DNA of 64,000 nucleotides from Roseicella aerolata (GCF_020523605.1 NZ_JAJAQI010000035.1:1-64000); one strand, 5' to 3'. Counted from the stretch's first letter, positions 8,541 to 18,016 are shown. Numbers and translations: made by a program. The notes: generated by a model not told the origin, from the sequence alone.

Positions 8541-8655
8541 GAATCGGCGGCGAAGACAGCGGACAGCGTTCGAAATTGAATGGCATTTCTCTGCGAGCAC
8601 TTGTTTTCTCGGCAGATTCACGCGTCCGCTCCTTCTCGGCCTTCCGCGATCTGGC

Positions 8656-9381
8656 CTACTCCGCGAATTCCGGTGGCTTGTCGTCCAGGCCGGTGGGCGG
8701 CATCGCCAGCGGGTCGCGCGCCAGCAGGCCGGAGTCGTTCTCCGCCACCTTGTTGACGCGCGGGCTCACCGGCCAGGCCGCCACCATCCCGGACGGGCAG
8801 GGGCGCAGCAGGCCGAGCAGCTCCTCCTCCTCCGCCGGCGCCTCGCCCAGCCAGCGCCCCCAGGCCTCCCGCGGCAGGATCACCGGCATGCGGTGATGCA
8901 TGGCGGCGAGCTTCTCATTCGCCTCCGTGGTCACCACGGTGCAGGTGCGGAGGATGCTGCCATCCGGCGCCCGCCAGCCCTCCCACAGCCCGGCCAGCGC
9001 CATGGGCGCGCCATCCGCCAGCGCCACCGCATAGGGCTGCTTGGATTTCCCCTCCGTCTTCCATTCGTAGAAGCCATCCGCCGTTACGATGCAATGGCGC
9101 TTGCGGAAGGCCTCCCGGAAGGCGGGCTTTTCCACGATGCTCTCGGACCGGGCGTTGATCATCCTGGCCGCGCCGGACGGGTCCTTGGCCCAGCGCGGCA
9201 CCAGGCCCCAGCGCAGCGGGTCCAGGTGGCGCAGCCCCGTCTCCGGGTGGCGCCGCACCACCAGCGCCTCCTGCGTCGGCGCGCGGTTCCAACTCGCCGC
9301 GATATTGGGCAGCGGGTTCACCGTCTCGAAGTATCGCGCGACCGCGGCCGGGCCGCGCTGCTGGAAGTAGCGTCCGCACAT
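8656..9381 (-). CDS. SOS response-associated peptidase (SRAP/YedK-HMCES family)
   Basis: 241 aa. SRAP proteins form a covalent thiazolidine cross-link through Cys2 with abasic sites in single-stranded DNA and later release by self-reversal. The signature is intact: Met-Cys2-Gly-Arg at the N-terminus, NARSES, GFYEWK (catalytic Glu) and HHRMPV (catalytic His). The WGLVPRWAKD block is also typical. It stands alone, with no lexA, imuB or dnaE2 next to it, and I see no obvious LexA box in the short upstream gap. The exact in vivo regulation is therefore unknown. Confidence 0.93.
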   Translation of the reverse strand: MCGRYFQQRGPAAVARYFETVNPLPNIAASWNRAPTQEALVVRRHPETGLRHLDPLRWGLVPRWAKDPSGAARMINARSESIVEKPAFREAFRKRHCIVTADGFYEWKTEGKSKQPYAVALADGAPMALAGLWEGWRAPDGSILRTCTVVTTEANEKLAAMHHRMPVILPREAWGRWLGEAPAEEEELLGLLRPCPSGMVAAWPVSPRVNKVAENDSGLLARDPLAMPPTGLDDKPPEFAE

Positions 9382-9453
9382 GCGGGGATGATGGGGCGGC
9401 GCCGGCCCGATGTCGATGCGGGGCGGCCCGCTGACGGCCGCCCGCGCCGGTGT

Positions 9454-10041
9454 TCAGTGGCGCCGCAGATAGAGCGGCGTCTCCCCCATCACCCGGAAGG
9501 CATGATCGGCGGCGAAGAGGTCGGCATAGTGCAGCACATGCGCCTCCAGGTTCCGGCCATGGAAGGGCGCGTTGGTGGCATGGGTCGCGACCGTGCTGAC
9601 CACGGTATGGGCGAAGCCCAGCTCCTTCAGCATCATGGCGCCGATCACGCCATGCGGCAGCTCATGATAGAGCGGGGTGTGCACCGCGCCCGCGCCCTCC
9701 CGCCGGTAGAGCAGGGGCTTGTCCAGATCGTGCAGGATCAGGATGGGCAGCAGCACATCCGGGTCGAATTCCGTGCCCCAGTCGGCCGCGGCCCGCTCGC
9801 CCAGATCGACGCCGGCGCGCGTCACCTCGTTCACATGCTGCATCAGCGGGAAGAAGCCGGAACCGGGCGAAAAGGGCATGTCCTCCAGCCGCTCATGCGT
9901 CGAGGAGGCCCAGGCGCTGACCCAGGCGGTGACGATGCGGTCCTGCAGTTCCGCGGTGACGCGGTCGAGCCCGAAGAGCCAGTCGCGGACCGCCTGGCGC
10001 CGCCAATTGCTGCCGCGGTCGATGGTATAGGGCTGGGTCAC
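9454..10041 (-). CDS. HD-domain protein of unknown substrate
   Basis: 195 aa. A compact HD-type metal phosphohydrolase arrangement is visible: QHVNEVTRAG, ILHDLDKPLL (HD pair), ELPHGVIGAMML and ATHATNAPFHGRN. The protein is cytosolic, without a signal. Start GTG 10041 is chosen because AAGGAAGG lies just upstream and the frame before it is shadow of the neighbouring Bug gene. It sits 17 bases downstream of that Bug gene on the same strand and may be co-transcribed. The substrate (nucleotide, other phosphoester or non-hydrolytic role) cannot be told from sequence. Confidence 0.75.
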   Translation of the reverse strand: MTQPYTIDRGSNWRRQAVRDWLFGLDRVTAELQDRIVTAWVSAWASSTHERLEDMPFSPGSGFFPLMQHVNEVTRAGVDLGERAAADWGTEFDPDVLLPILILHDLDKPLLYRREGAGAVHTPLYHELPHGVIGAMMLKELGFAHTVVSTVATHATNAPFHGRNLEAHVLHYADLFAADHAFRVMGETPLYLRRH

Positions 10042-10058
10042 GGCCGCCTTCCTTCGTC

Positions 10059-11045
10059 TCAATCGATCCGGATATCGGCCTTCCGCACCATCTCGGCGAA
10101 GAAGGCGATCTGCTGCTCGCGGAAAGCCGCGAAATCCTCGATGCCATTGGCCCGCGTCAGCGCGCCGAGGCCGGTCAGCCTCGCCACCACGGCCGGGTCG
10201 CGGATCACCGCGTTCAGCTCGGTGTTCAGCACCTGCATCACCTCGGCCGGCGTGCCGGCGGGGGCGAAGATGCCGTTCCACTCCCAGGTCTCGAAGCCCG
10301 GCAGGTATTCCGCCATGGCCGGGATGCCCGGCAGGACGGAGACCGGCGCCGGCCCGCAATGCGCCAGGCAGACCGCCTGGTTGGCCTGGGTCAGCGGCAG
10401 GGTGGATGGCACGTTGCTGAACTGCAGCGGCACCCGCCCCGAGGTCAGGTCGTTCCGCGCCGCCGCGATCTCCCGGTAGACGATATGGTTGATCCGCACG
10501 CCGGCCAGCATGTTGAACAGCTCCAGCGAGACATGCTGCACCGTGCCGATGCCGGTGGAGGCGCAGTCGAGCCTGCCGGGCCGCGCCTTCGCCAGCGCGA
10601 TCAGCTCCGGCACCGTTCGCGCCTCGAAGCCCGGCGAGCGCATCAGCGTGTTCGGCGTCTGCATGGCCAGGAAGACCGGCAGCAGATCCTTGCGCGTGTC
10701 ATAGGGCAGGCGGGCGCCGAAGAGCGACGGGTTCACCGAATGCGCCGTCGCGTCATAGAGCACTGTGTAGCCATCACCCGTGGCGCGTGCCACCGCCTGG
10801 GCGGCGAGGGTGCCGGCGGCGCCGGGCCGGTTCTCCACCGCGAAGCTCTGCCCCATCCGCTCCCCGAGCGCGCCGAAGAGGATGCGGCAGACGACATCGG
10901 CGGTGCCGCCCGGGCTGTACGCATTCACCACGCGCACGGAGCGGGCGGGATAGCGGCCCTGCGCCCGGGCGATGGACGGCGCCGCGAGCCCGAGGACGGC
11001 GGCCGCCAGCAGGGCGCGGCGCCCCGGTGGAGAGTGCGTTGGCAT
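10059..11045 (-). CDS. Bug/TctC-family periplasmic binding protein
   Basis: 328 aa, typical for Bug receptors, which bind small carboxylates or amides in the periplasm and in complete systems feed a TctAB permease. The Tat-like leader GRRALLAAAVLGLAAPSIARA ends near residue 28. Family motifs: YSPGGTADVVCRIL, ENRPGAAGTLAAQ and IVYREIAAARNDL. The last is unusual, since most family members read YRGxxPA here. ATG 11045 has GGAGG at proper spacing. It is divergent from the FMO gene and followed by the HD protein. No tctA/tctB is nearby. Confidence 0.88.
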   Translation of the reverse strand: MPTHSPPGRRALLAAAVLGLAAPSIARAQGRYPARSVRVVNAYSPGGTADVVCRILFGALGERMGQSFAVENRPGAAGTLAAQAVARATGDGYTVLYDATAHSVNPSLFGARLPYDTRKDLLPVFLAMQTPNTLMRSPGFEARTVPELIALAKARPGRLDCASTGIGTVQHVSLELFNMLAGVRINHIVYREIAAARNDLTSGRVPLQFSNVPSTLPLTQANQAVCLAHCGPAPVSVLPGIPAMAEYLPGFETWEWNGIFAPAGTPAEVMQVLNTELNAVIRDPAVVARLTGLGALTRANGIEDFAAFREQQIAFFAEMVRKADIRID

Positions 11046-11232
11046 GCTCGTTTCCTCCAGCCGCCGGTCGTCGCGCCGGCGTGTTGCGGCCAGCATGGGA
11101 CGGCGCGAGCGGCACCGCAAGCAAGCCCGGCGGCGGCGCCGCGGGCGGCTTGCCGTCTTGGTCCTTGGCGGCCAGTCTGCGTTGCAAGCAAGCACGCATG
11201 GGGGCGGGCCCGCCCGCCCGGGAGCGAACGCC

Positions 11233-12999
11233 ATGAACGTCATGTCCCCGAAGACCCTGCCGCCTGAGGCCGCCGCGGCGGAATGGCTTGCCGCCTTCGG
11301 GGCGGCGCTGGAGCGGCAGGATGCCGGAGCGGCCGCCGCTCTGGTCGCGCCGGATGGCCATTGGCGCGACCTGCTGGCCTTCACCTGGGAGGTGGAGAGC
11401 ACCAGCGGCCCGGCCGCCATCGCGGCGCGGCTGGCGGAGAGGCTGCCGGAGATTCGCCCGAGCGGCCTCCGCCTCGCCCCGGGCCGCACCCCGCCGCGCC
11501 AGGTCATGCGGGCCGGGCGAGAGGTGGTGGAACTCTTCTTCGCCTTCGAGACGGCGGTGGGCAGCGCCGAGGGCGTCGCCCGGCTGGTGGCGGATGAAGG
11601 CGGGCCCGGCGGCCTGCGCGCCTGGATCCTGCTGACCGCGCTGCAGGAGATCCGCGGGCACGAGGACCGCAGCACGCGCCAGCGCGCGCGGGAGAGCGAC
11701 TATGCCCGCGACTTCGGCGGGCCGAACTGGCTGGACCGGCGGGAGCGGGCCCGCGCCTATGCCGACCACGACCCGGCCGTCATCGTCGTCGGCTGCGGTC
11801 AGGCGGGCCTCGGCATCGCCGCGCGGCTCGGCGCGCTCGGCGTGGACACGCTGGTGATCGACCGGGAGGAGCGGGTCGGCGACAACTGGCGCCGGCGCTA
11901 CCACTCGCTGACGCTGCACAATGAGGTGCATGTCAACCACCTGCCCTACATGCCCTTCCCGCCGACCTGGCCGGTCTTCATCCCGAAGGACATGCTGGCC
12001 AATTGGTTCGAGGCCTATGTCGAGGCGATGGAGCTGAATGTCTGGACCGGCACCGAGCTCTCGGCCGGTGCCTGGGACGAGGCGGCGCGCTGCTGGGAGG
12101 TGACGCTCACGCGCGCCGACGGGACGCAGCGCGTCATGCGGCCGCGGCACCTGGTCTTCGCCACCGGCGTCAGCGGCATCCCGATCATGCCGAAGCTGCC
12201 GGGGCTGGAGGAATTCCGCGGCACCGTCATGCATTCCGGCAGCTACACGGATGGCAGCGCCTGGAAGGGCAGGCGGGCCCTCGTGCTCGGCACCGGCAAC
12301 AGCGCGCATGACGTGGCGCAGGACCTGCACGCCAGCGGCGCCGAGGTCACCATGATCCAGCGCAGCCCGACCCATATCGTCAGCGTGCAGGAGGCACAGC
12401 GGGTCTATTCGATCTATGCCGAGGGCATGCCGACCGAGGATTGCGACCTGCTGGCGACCGCGATGCCCTTCCCGGTGCTGCGGCGGGCCTATCAGATGAT
12501 GACCGCGACCTCGAAGGAGATCGACCGGCCGCTGCTGGAGCGGCTGGAGAGGCGCGGCTTCAGGCTGAGCGACGGCATCGATGGCTGCGGCTTCCAGATG
12601 CTCTACCTGGAGCGCGGCGGCGGGTACTACTTCAATGTCGGCTGCTCCGACCTCATCGCCGATGGCGCGATCGGCCTGCTGCATTTCGACATGATCGAGC
12701 GCTTCGTGCCGGAGGGCCTGCGGCTGAAGGATGGCAGCCTGGTCCCGGCCGATCTTCTGGTGGCCGCGACCGGCTACAGGAACCAGCAGGAGGTGGCGCG
12801 GCGCGCGCTCGGCGATGCCGTCGCCGACCGGATCGGCCCGGTCTGGGGGTTCGATGCGGGTGGCGAGCTCCGCAACATGTGGCGGCCGACGCCGCAGCCC
12901 GGCCTCTGGTTCACCGCCGGCAGCCTGGCGCAGTGCCGGATCTATTCGAAATACCTGGCCCTGCAGATCAAGGCGCGGGAGGCCGGGCTGGTCGCCTAG
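11233..12999 (+). CDS. Flavin-containing monooxygenase with N-terminal NTF2-like domain
   Basis: 588 aa. Residues about 15-140 form an NTF2/SnoaL-like domain (VAPDGHWRDLLAFTWEVEST). From about 175 an FMO-type flavoprotein follows: FAD Rossmann motif VVGCGQAGLGIAARLGALG, the conserved GDNWRRRYHSLTLH, a second NADPH Rossmann motif VLGTGNSAHDVAQDL, and the late VAATGY motif. It probably hydroxylates or Baeyer-Villiger-oxidises a small organic substrate using NADPH and O2. The start at ATG 11233 follows GGGAG. It is divergent from a Bug gene, sharing a 187-base control region, which suggests import and oxidation of one compound (inference). Confidence 0.87.
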   Translation: MNVMSPKTLPPEAAAAEWLAAFGAALERQDAGAAAALVAPDGHWRDLLAFTWEVESTSGPAAIAARLAERLPEIRPSGLRLAPGRTPPRQVMRAGREVVELFFAFETAVGSAEGVARLVADEGGPGGLRAWILLTALQEIRGHEDRSTRQRARESDYARDFGGPNWLDRRERARAYADHDPAVIVVGCGQAGLGIAARLGALGVDTLVIDREERVGDNWRRRYHSLTLHNEVHVNHLPYMPFPPTWPVFIPKDMLANWFEAYVEAMELNVWTGTELSAGAWDEAARCWEVTLTRADGTQRVMRPRHLVFATGVSGIPIMPKLPGLEEFRGTVMHSGSYTDGSAWKGRRALVLGTGNSAHDVAQDLHASGAEVTMIQRSPTHIVSVQEAQRVYSIYAEGMPTEDCDLLATAMPFPVLRRAYQMMTATSKEIDRPLLERLERRGFRLSDGIDGCGFQMLYLERGGGYYFNVGCSDLIADGAIGLLHFDMIERFVPEGLRLKDGSLVPADLLVAATGYRNQQEVARRALGDAVADRIGPVWGFDAGGELRNMWRPTPQPGLWFTAGSLAQCRIYSKYLALQIKAREAGLVA

Positions 13000-13019
13000 G
13001 GCAGATCCCCCACCGACGC

Positions 13020-13056
13020 GGGCCGCTGCTCTGCCATCAGGGATCCGCAGCGGCCC
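13020..13056. terminator. Hairpin between convergent genes
   Basis: Perfect 10-bp arms (GGGCCGCTGC/GCAGCGGCCC) with a 17-base loop between the FMO stop and the end of the convergent envelope-protein gene. No U-run; possible bidirectional terminator. Confidence 0.35.
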
Positions 13057-13089
13057 GGCGCTGCGGTCCGTTGTCGCCCGCCTGCCGTG

Positions 13090-13914
13090 TCACCGGTCCG
13101 GCACCCAGACCTCCAGGGTGCCAGGGCTCGGCGTGGGCTCGTACCCGCGGAAATCCTGGATCGCCCAGCCGCGGCCGAGCCGGCCGGCGAGCCGGGCGGC
13201 GGCGGCGGCGTCATCGGCGTGGAAGTACCGTACCACGCGCTGGGAGGGCACGGCGGAGGTCGCCCGCAATTCGGAGATGTCGAAGCCGCCGTCGCGGAGC
13301 GATCCGAGCAGCGCCGAGGCCGCCTCCGCCGCGGCCGGCGAGCCGGCCCGGTGGTGCACGAAGACGCGCGGCTGGCCGCCGGCCGGCTCGGCGCGTGGCA
13401 GACGGGCCGGGGCCGGGGCCGGGGATGGCGGCGGGGTCTGCGCGGCCTCGCGGCGTGGGGCAGGGGTGGCCGCCTCGCGCTGGCTTGCGGCAATCTCGCG
13501 CTGCAGGGCGGCGAGCTGCGCTTCCGCCGCCGCCCGCGACCGGGCGAGCGCCTCGAGGCGCGCCTGATGCTCCGCCTCGGCCGCGAGGCGGGTGCGGGTC
13601 AGCGCGTCCAGCCGGGCCTGCTCCTGGTCCAGCATGCGGCGCAGCGCCTGATGCTGCGCGGTGAGGGCGGCCAGGTCAGAGGTTGTGGGGCCTGGCATGG
13701 CCGTGGTCCCGGTCGCAGTCGGCGCGACCTCGGCAGGTGCCTGGGCATCGCCGGCCTCCGGCATGTCGGCTGGCGGTGGTGGTTGCAGGCGCAGCCCGAT
13801 GACGATGCCGCCCATCACGCCCGCCAGGGACAGGACCAGGGCGAGCAGGATGGGGCGCAGCGACCGACGCGGCGGTCGCAGCAAGGGCGGTGGTGCAGGA
13901 CGACGTGTGGGCAA
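13090..13914 (-). CDS. Membrane-anchored coiled-coil protein with LytR_C-like domain
   Basis: 274 aa. Basic Pro/Arg-rich N-terminus, one membrane helix (about 20-42; ILLALVLSLAGVMGGIVIGL), a Pro/Ala linker, an Ala/Glu/Arg-rich coiled coil (about 85-145), a second Pro-rich linker, and a C-terminal domain (about 180-274; RVFVHHRAGSPAAAEAA and RYFHADDAAAAARLAGRLG). The C-terminal domain resembles the LytR C-terminal fold found in cell-wall proteins. It is probably periplasmic. Start is TTG 13914, the first start after an in-frame stop, with no good ribosome site. The function is not known. Confidence 0.65.
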   Translation of the reverse strand: MPTRRPAPPPLLRPPRRSLRPILLALVLSLAGVMGGIVIGLRLQPPPPADMPEAGDAQAPAEVAPTATGTTAMPGPTTSDLAALTAQHQALRRMLDQEQARLDALTRTRLAAEAEHQARLEALARSRAAAEAQLAALQREIAASQREAATPAPRREAAQTPPPSPAPAPARLPRAEPAGGQPRVFVHHRAGSPAAAEAASALLGSLRDGGFDISELRATSAVPSQRVVRYFHADDAAAAARLAGRLGRGWAIQDFRGYEPTPSPGTLEVWVPDR

Positions 13915-13955
13915 GCTTGATCAGCGGGCGGGCCGGGCCGCGCCCGGCCTCCGCG

Positions 13956-14423
13956 TCAGTGGGCTTCGTTGGCGGCTTCGGGCTCGACCGCAATGCCGGC
14001 CTGCGCCGCCTGGCTTTGCGCGGCGAGCGCCCTCGCCATCTGGCTCAGCGCTTCCTGGTGCTTCTCATTGTCGATCAGCGCGAAATTGCGAGCCAGCTCC
14101 AGGCACATGCGCTGCCGGGGGGAGATCTCATGCTGTTCGGACTCCGCCGACAGCCCCTCGAAGAACCAGGAGACCCCGACGCCGAGCACCTGTGCGATCT
14201 CGAACAGCCGTCCTGCCGAGATGCGATTCAGGCCGCGCTCGTACTTGTGAGCCTGCTGGTACGTGACTCCGATCATGCGGGCGAGTTGCTGCTGGGAGAG
14301 GCCCATCATCACCCGGCGCTCCCGGATGCGGGAGCCAACATGTCGGTCGGCGGCGTTTGCCCTTTGCCCGGGCTTCACGCCGTCGCCGCGCCGCGCCTCG
14401 CTTTGCGCTGTCGTCGTCGCCAT
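13956..14423 (-). CDS. XRE-family transcriptional regulator
   Basis: 155 aa. Helix-turn-helix at about residues 30-90: GSRIRERRVMMGLSQQQLA, then MIGVTYQQAHKYERGLNRIS, followed by AGRLFEIAQVLGVGVSWFFEG. The C-terminal part is an Ala/Gln-rich helical tail with no effector domain. This type is common in Rhodospirillales and Rhizobiales and resembles short regulators of the cell-cycle or stress type; targets are unknown. ATG 14423 has AAAGG upstream. It is monocistronic between phaR and the coiled-coil gene. Confidence 0.88.
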   Translation of the reverse strand: MATTTAQSEARRGDGVKPGQRANAADRHVGSRIRERRVMMGLSQQQLARMIGVTYQQAHKYERGLNRISAGRLFEIAQVLGVGVSWFFEGLSAESEQHEISPRQRMCLELARNFALIDNEKHQEALSQMARALAAQSQAAQAGIAVEPEAANEAH

Positions 14424-14532
14424 AGTGCCTTTCGCCCCCGTTGAGGAATCTCACCCAACGGAATGCCGCGGCACTTTCCGCGTTCCACCACGGCGCGTGA
14501 CGAACGCGTGATGGAAGCGAGAGCCACCAAAC

Positions 14533-15138
14533 TCACGCTCCGCGCGAGGAGCCCGGGCCGGTTCGTTGCGCCTCGGCCAGCTGCCGACGCAGGGATTCGA
14601 TCTCGGCCTTCAACTGATCCACGGTCGGGGCGGAGGGATCGGCCGGGCGGAAGGGGGCGAAGAGGCTCATCGCCCGTTCCAGCATCGCCATGTTCTGCTT
14701 GCCCATCTCCTCCAGCCCCGGCAGGCCGCTGAAGGGGATGAAGCCGCCCATGGCCTGTTCCATGGACCTGCGCATCTGCTCCTGCTGCCGGGCGAAGCCG
14801 GCCATGGCATGTTCCAGATAGCGCGGCAGCACGGTCTGCAGGCTGTCCCCGTAGAAGCCGATCAAGTGTCGGAGAAAGCTCTCCGGCAGTAGGTTCCGTC
14901 CCTTCGCCTCCTCCTCGACGATGATCTGGGTCAGCACCGAGCGGGTGATGTCCTCCCCCGATTTCGCGTCGAAGACCACGAAGTCCCGGCCCTGGCGCAC
15001 CATGCCGGCGAGGTCCTCGAGCGTCACGTAGCTGGAGGATTCGGTATTGTAGAGGCGGCGATTGGCGTATTTCTTCACTACCACCGGTTGCGCCGGCGGT
15101 TCGGGCGCTGCTTCCGCGCGGGCGGCGTTCTCGGCCAT
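14533..15138 (-). CDS. phaR: Polyhydroxyalkanoate synthesis repressor PhaR
   Basis: 201 aa. The PHB/PHA accumulation regulator DNA-binding domain is at about 20-80 (VVKKYANRRLYNTESSSYVT, VVFDAKSGEDITRSVL), followed by the PHB-binding helical region (LPESFLRHLIGFYGDSLQTV) and an Ala/Gln-rich tail with a predicted coiled coil. PhaR represses phasin and PHA genes until it binds nascent PHB granules. It is divergent from the putative PHA synthase genes, with a 197-base shared upstream region where its operator would be expected. Confidence 0.93.
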   Translation of the reverse strand: MAENAARAEAAPEPPAQPVVVKKYANRRLYNTESSSYVTLEDLAGMVRQGRDFVVFDAKSGEDITRSVLTQIIVEEEAKGRNLLPESFLRHLIGFYGDSLQTVLPRYLEHAMAGFARQQEQMRRSMEQAMGGFIPFSGLPGLEEMGKQNMAMLERAMSLFAPFRPADPSAPTVDQLKAEIESLRRQLAEAQRTGPGSSRGA

Positions 15139-15335
15139 GGCGTCTCCATTCCTTCAATCGGCCGGCGCGGTACGCCGGCGATGGATGTGTTGCGGCAAGC
15201 CTAGCACGCGGCCGATGCCAATGCGTTAGCGGGATTTTCGCACCGCACCAAAACTCCAGGCGGCGGGGAGCGACCGCCACTCGGGCCCGTGGCGCTGGAC
15301 AGCCATCGCCAGGAACGCGAACAGGAGAGACACAG

Positions 15336-15734
15336 GTGACCGCGTCCAAGGACCAGACATGCGAACCGGATCTCGATGGCCTGGCGGAGGCCTGGATCGC
15401 CCTGTGGCAGACGGAACTCGCCGCACTGGCGGCGGAGCCGGAGGTCGCGGCGGCCTGGCGGCAGGCGCTCGGCCTCGGCGCCGCCTGGCTGCACGCGGCC
15501 CAGCCCGCTCCAGCGGCGGCGGCGCCGGGTGATGCCCCCGCCTCCACGCCGGGGGCCAAGGCCGCTGGCGCTCCACCTGGCCTTCGCCCTGGCGACGCGC
15601 TGGGCGGCGAGGATGCCGCCGCCCAGCGCGCCCGGATCGACGCCCTGGAGCGGCGCCTGGCCGCGCTCGAGCGCGGGCCGGCAGGAGGCGATGCGGATCG
15701 CCGAGGCCCTCGCCGCCGGCGGCCACCGGCCTGA
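15336..15734 (+). CDS. Small protein preceding PhaC; possible synthase partner
   Basis: 132 aa from a GTG start with GGAGAG upstream. The N-terminal helix (LAEAWIALWQTELAALAAE) and WRQALGLGAAWLHAAQP look like the amphipathic start of phasin- or PhaE-like proteins. Next comes an Ala/Pro/Gly linker, then a helix RARIDALERRLAALE, and an Arg/Pro-rich tail. It overlaps the PhaC-like gene by 44 bases, indicating translational coupling. Class III synthases need a PhaE partner, but PhaE is usually more than twice this size, so the role is inferred from position and composition only. Confidence 0.55.
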   Translation: MTASKDQTCEPDLDGLAEAWIALWQTELAALAAEPEVAAAWRQALGLGAAWLHAAQPAPAAAAPGDAPASTPGAKAAGAPPGLRPGDALGGEDAAAQRARIDALERRLAALERGPAGGDADRRGPRRRRPPA

Positions 15735-16782
15735 GGCCTTCGCCGCCGCGGTCGAGCGTGCCCTGCTCAGGCGCGACACGGCCCTGCTGGAGGGCATCCT
15801 CGCCTATCGCCGCCACCCCCATCGCCGCAGCCTGCCGGAGCCGCCCGTGCTCTGGCAGGAGGGCACGACCCGCCTGCTGGACCATGGCGGGCCGGAGGAC
15901 GGGCCTGTGCTGCTGGTGGTGCCGTCGCTGGTGAACCGGGCGCAGGTGCTGGACCTGCTGCCCGAGGCTTCCATGCTGCGGCACCTGGCCAGCGCGGGGG
16001 TGCGGCCGCTGCTGCTCGACTGGGGGGCGCCGGGCGCGGTGGAGCGCGGTTTCACCCTGACGGACTATGTTGCCGGCCGGCTCGACCGCGCCCTGCTCGC
16101 GGCAGCGGCGATCGCCGGCGGGCCGGTGGTGCTCGTCGGCTACTGCATGGGCGGCACGCTCGGCCTCGCCCTGGCGCAGCGGCGGCCGGAGCGGCTGCGC
16201 GGCCTTGCCCTGCTGGCCACGCCCTGGGATTTCTGGGCCGAGGATCCGGCGCGCGCGCAGGGGCTGGCGGCGACGCTGCCGCTCTGGGAGCCGCTGCTCC
16301 AGGCCGGCGGTGTCCTGCCCGTGGATGCCCTGCAGACGCTCTTCGCCACGCTGGATCCGGCTGCGGTCGGGGAGAAATACCGTGCCTTCCGCCGGCTCGA
16401 TCCGGACAGCTCGCAGGCCCGCCGCTTCGTCGCGCTGGAGGACTGGCTGAATGACGGCGTGCCGCTGGCGGCGCCGGTGGCGCGCGAATGCCTCGCCGGC
16501 TGGTATGGCGCCAATGCGCCGGCGCGCGGCGCCTGGCGCATCGCCGGGGCGGTGGTGGAGCCGCGCGCGGTGGCGCTGCCGGCCTTCCTGGCCATCCCGG
16601 CGCGCGACCGCATCGTCCCGCCCGTCTCGGCCCTTGCGCTGGCAGACCATATGCCGAATGCCCTTGTGCAGCACGTCGCGGCCGGCCATGTCGGCATGGT
16701 CGCGGGGAGCGGGGCGGAGACGCGGCTCTGGCGCCCCCTCCTGACCTGGATCAAGGCGCTGCCCGGCCGGGTGGGCTTGTAG
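15691..16782 (+). CDS. Short PHA synthase-like alpha/beta hydrolase (PhaC family)
   Basis: 363 aa. The PhaC-type lipase box GYCMGG puts the nucleophile at Cys152; Asp306 (ARDRIVP) and His333 (AGHVGMVAG) complete a Cys-Asp-His triad. Other PhaC signatures are [28 protein letters not shown] and [14 protein letters not shown]. The length matches class III PhaC (about 355 aa) rather than class I (about 590). ATG 15691 has GGAGG 5 bases upstream; the longer frame lies within the preceding gene. Neighbours phaR and thiolase support a role in PHB synthesis. It could instead be a related acyltransferase or depolymerase; the Cys argues for synthase. Confidence 0.78.
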   Translation: MRIAEALAAGGHRPEAFAAAVERALLRRDTALLEGILAYRRHPHRRSLPEPPVLWQEGTTRLLDHGGPEDGPVLLVVPSLVNRAQVLDLLPEASMLRHLASAGVRPLLLDWGAPGAVERGFTLTDYVAGRLDRALLAAAAIAGGPVVLVGYCMGGTLGLALAQRRPERLRGLALLATPWDFWAEDPARAQGLAATLPLWEPLLQAGGVLPVDALQTLFATLDPAAVGEKYRAFRRLDPDSSQARRFVALEDWLNDGVPLAAPVARECLAGWYGANAPARGAWRIAGAVVEPRAVALPAFLAIPARDRIVPPVSALALADHMPNALVQHVAAGHVGMVAGSGAETRLWRPLLTWIKALPGRVGL

Positions 16783-16840
16783 GGCCCGGGGGCGCCGGTC
16801 CACAGTGCGGCGCAACACGACCAGGGTGGGAGAACCAGTC

Positions 16841-18016
16841 TTGACCGAGATCGTCATCGCCTCCGCGGCCCGCACGCCCGTCGGCAGCTTCAACGGCGCC
16901 TTCGCCTCCCTGCCGGCCCATGCCCTTGGCACCGTCGCCATCCAGGCCGCCCTGCAGCGGGCGGGCGTGAAGCCGGAAGAGGTGGACGAGGTCATCATGG
17001 GCCAGATCCTGACCGCCGGCGCCGGCCAGAACCCGGCCCGCCAGGCCGCCATCGCCGCCGGCATCCCGGCCTCCGCCACCGCCTTCGGCATCAACCAGCT
17101 CTGCGGTTCCGGCCTGCGCGCCGTGGCCCTCGCCGCCCAGCAGATCAGCAGCGGGGATGCCGCGATCGTCGTCGCGGGCGGGCAGGAGAGCATGACCCAG
17201 GCGCCGCATGCCGCGCAGCTTCGCGCCGGGCAGAAGATGGGCGACCTGGCCATGGTCGACACCATGATCAAGGACGGGCTGTGGGATGCCTTCCACGGCT
17301 ACCACATGGGCACGACGGCCGAGAACGTCGCGGAGAAGTACCAGATCACCCGCGAGGAGCAGGACAAATTCGCCGCCGAGAGCCAGCGGAAGGCCGGCGA
17401 GGCGATGAAGGCCGGCCGCTTCAGGGATGAGATCGCGCCGGTGACGGTGAAGGGCCGCAAGGGCGATGTCGTGGTCGAGAACGACGAGTACCCGAAGCCC
17501 GAGACTGACTACGCGGTGCTGCAGAAGCTCCGCCCGGCCTTCAGCAAGACCGGCACGGTGACCGCCGGCAACGCCTCGGGCATCAATGACGGCGCCGCGG
17601 CGGTGGTGGTGATGTCGGCCGAGGAGGCGCGCAAGCGCGGCGTCAAGCCGCTGGCGAGGATCGTCTCCTGGGCGACGGCGGGCGTCGATCCCTCCATCAT
17701 GGGCACGGGCCCGATCCCCGCGTCGCGCAAGGCGCTGCAGAAGGCCGGCTGGTCGATCGACACGCTCGACCTCGTCGAGGCGAACGAGGCCTTCGCCGCG
17801 CAGGCCTGCGCGGTGAACAAGGACCTGGGCTGGGATCCGGCCAAGGTGAACGTCAATGGCGGCGCCATCGCGCTGGGGCACCCGATCGGCGCCTCCGGCG
17901 CGCGGGTCTTCAACACCCTGCTGTTCGAGATGCAGCGCCGCGGCGCCAAGCGCGGCCTCGCCACGCTCTGCATCGGCGGCGGCATGGGCGTGGCCATGTG
18001 CGTCGAGCGCGTCTGA
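16841..18016 (+). CDS. phaA: Acetyl-CoA C-acetyltransferase (beta-ketothiolase)
   Basis: 391 aa, the standard thiolase length. It condenses two acetyl-CoA into acetoacetyl-CoA for PHB synthesis, or the reverse in fatty-acid and ketone use. Catalytic Cys88 is in [11 protein letters not shown]; the [10 protein letters not shown] motif carries the active His, and the C-terminal CIGGGMG carries the second Cys. The start is TTG 16841 with GGGAGA 8 bases before it, giving the family's usual [15 protein letters not shown] start; the track-length frame from 16805 lacks homology. It follows the PhaC-like gene by 58 bases on the same strand. Confidence 0.92.
   Translation: MTEIVIASAARTPVGSFNGAFASLPAHALGTVAIQAALQRAGVKPEEVDEVIMGQILTAGAGQNPARQAAIAAGIPASATAFGINQLCGSGLRAVALAAQQISSGDAAIVVAGGQESMTQAPHAAQLRAGQKMGDLAMVDTMIKDGLWDAFHGYHMGTTAENVAEKYQITREEQDKFAAESQRKAGEAMKAGRFRDEIAPVTVKGRKGDVVVENDEYPKPETDYAVLQKLRPAFSKTGTVTAGNASGINDGAAAVVVMSAEEARKRGVKPLARIVSWATAGVDPSIMGTGPIPASRKALQKAGWSIDTLDLVEANEAFAAQACAVNKDLGWDPAKVNVNGGAIALGHPIGASGARVFNTLLFEMQRRGAKRGLATLCIGGGMGVAMCVERV

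Noticed and set aside
13676-13993. A minus-strand frame across the end of the XRE gene and the coiled-coil gene
   Set aside because: Frame-shifted shadow of both genes with no ribosome site.
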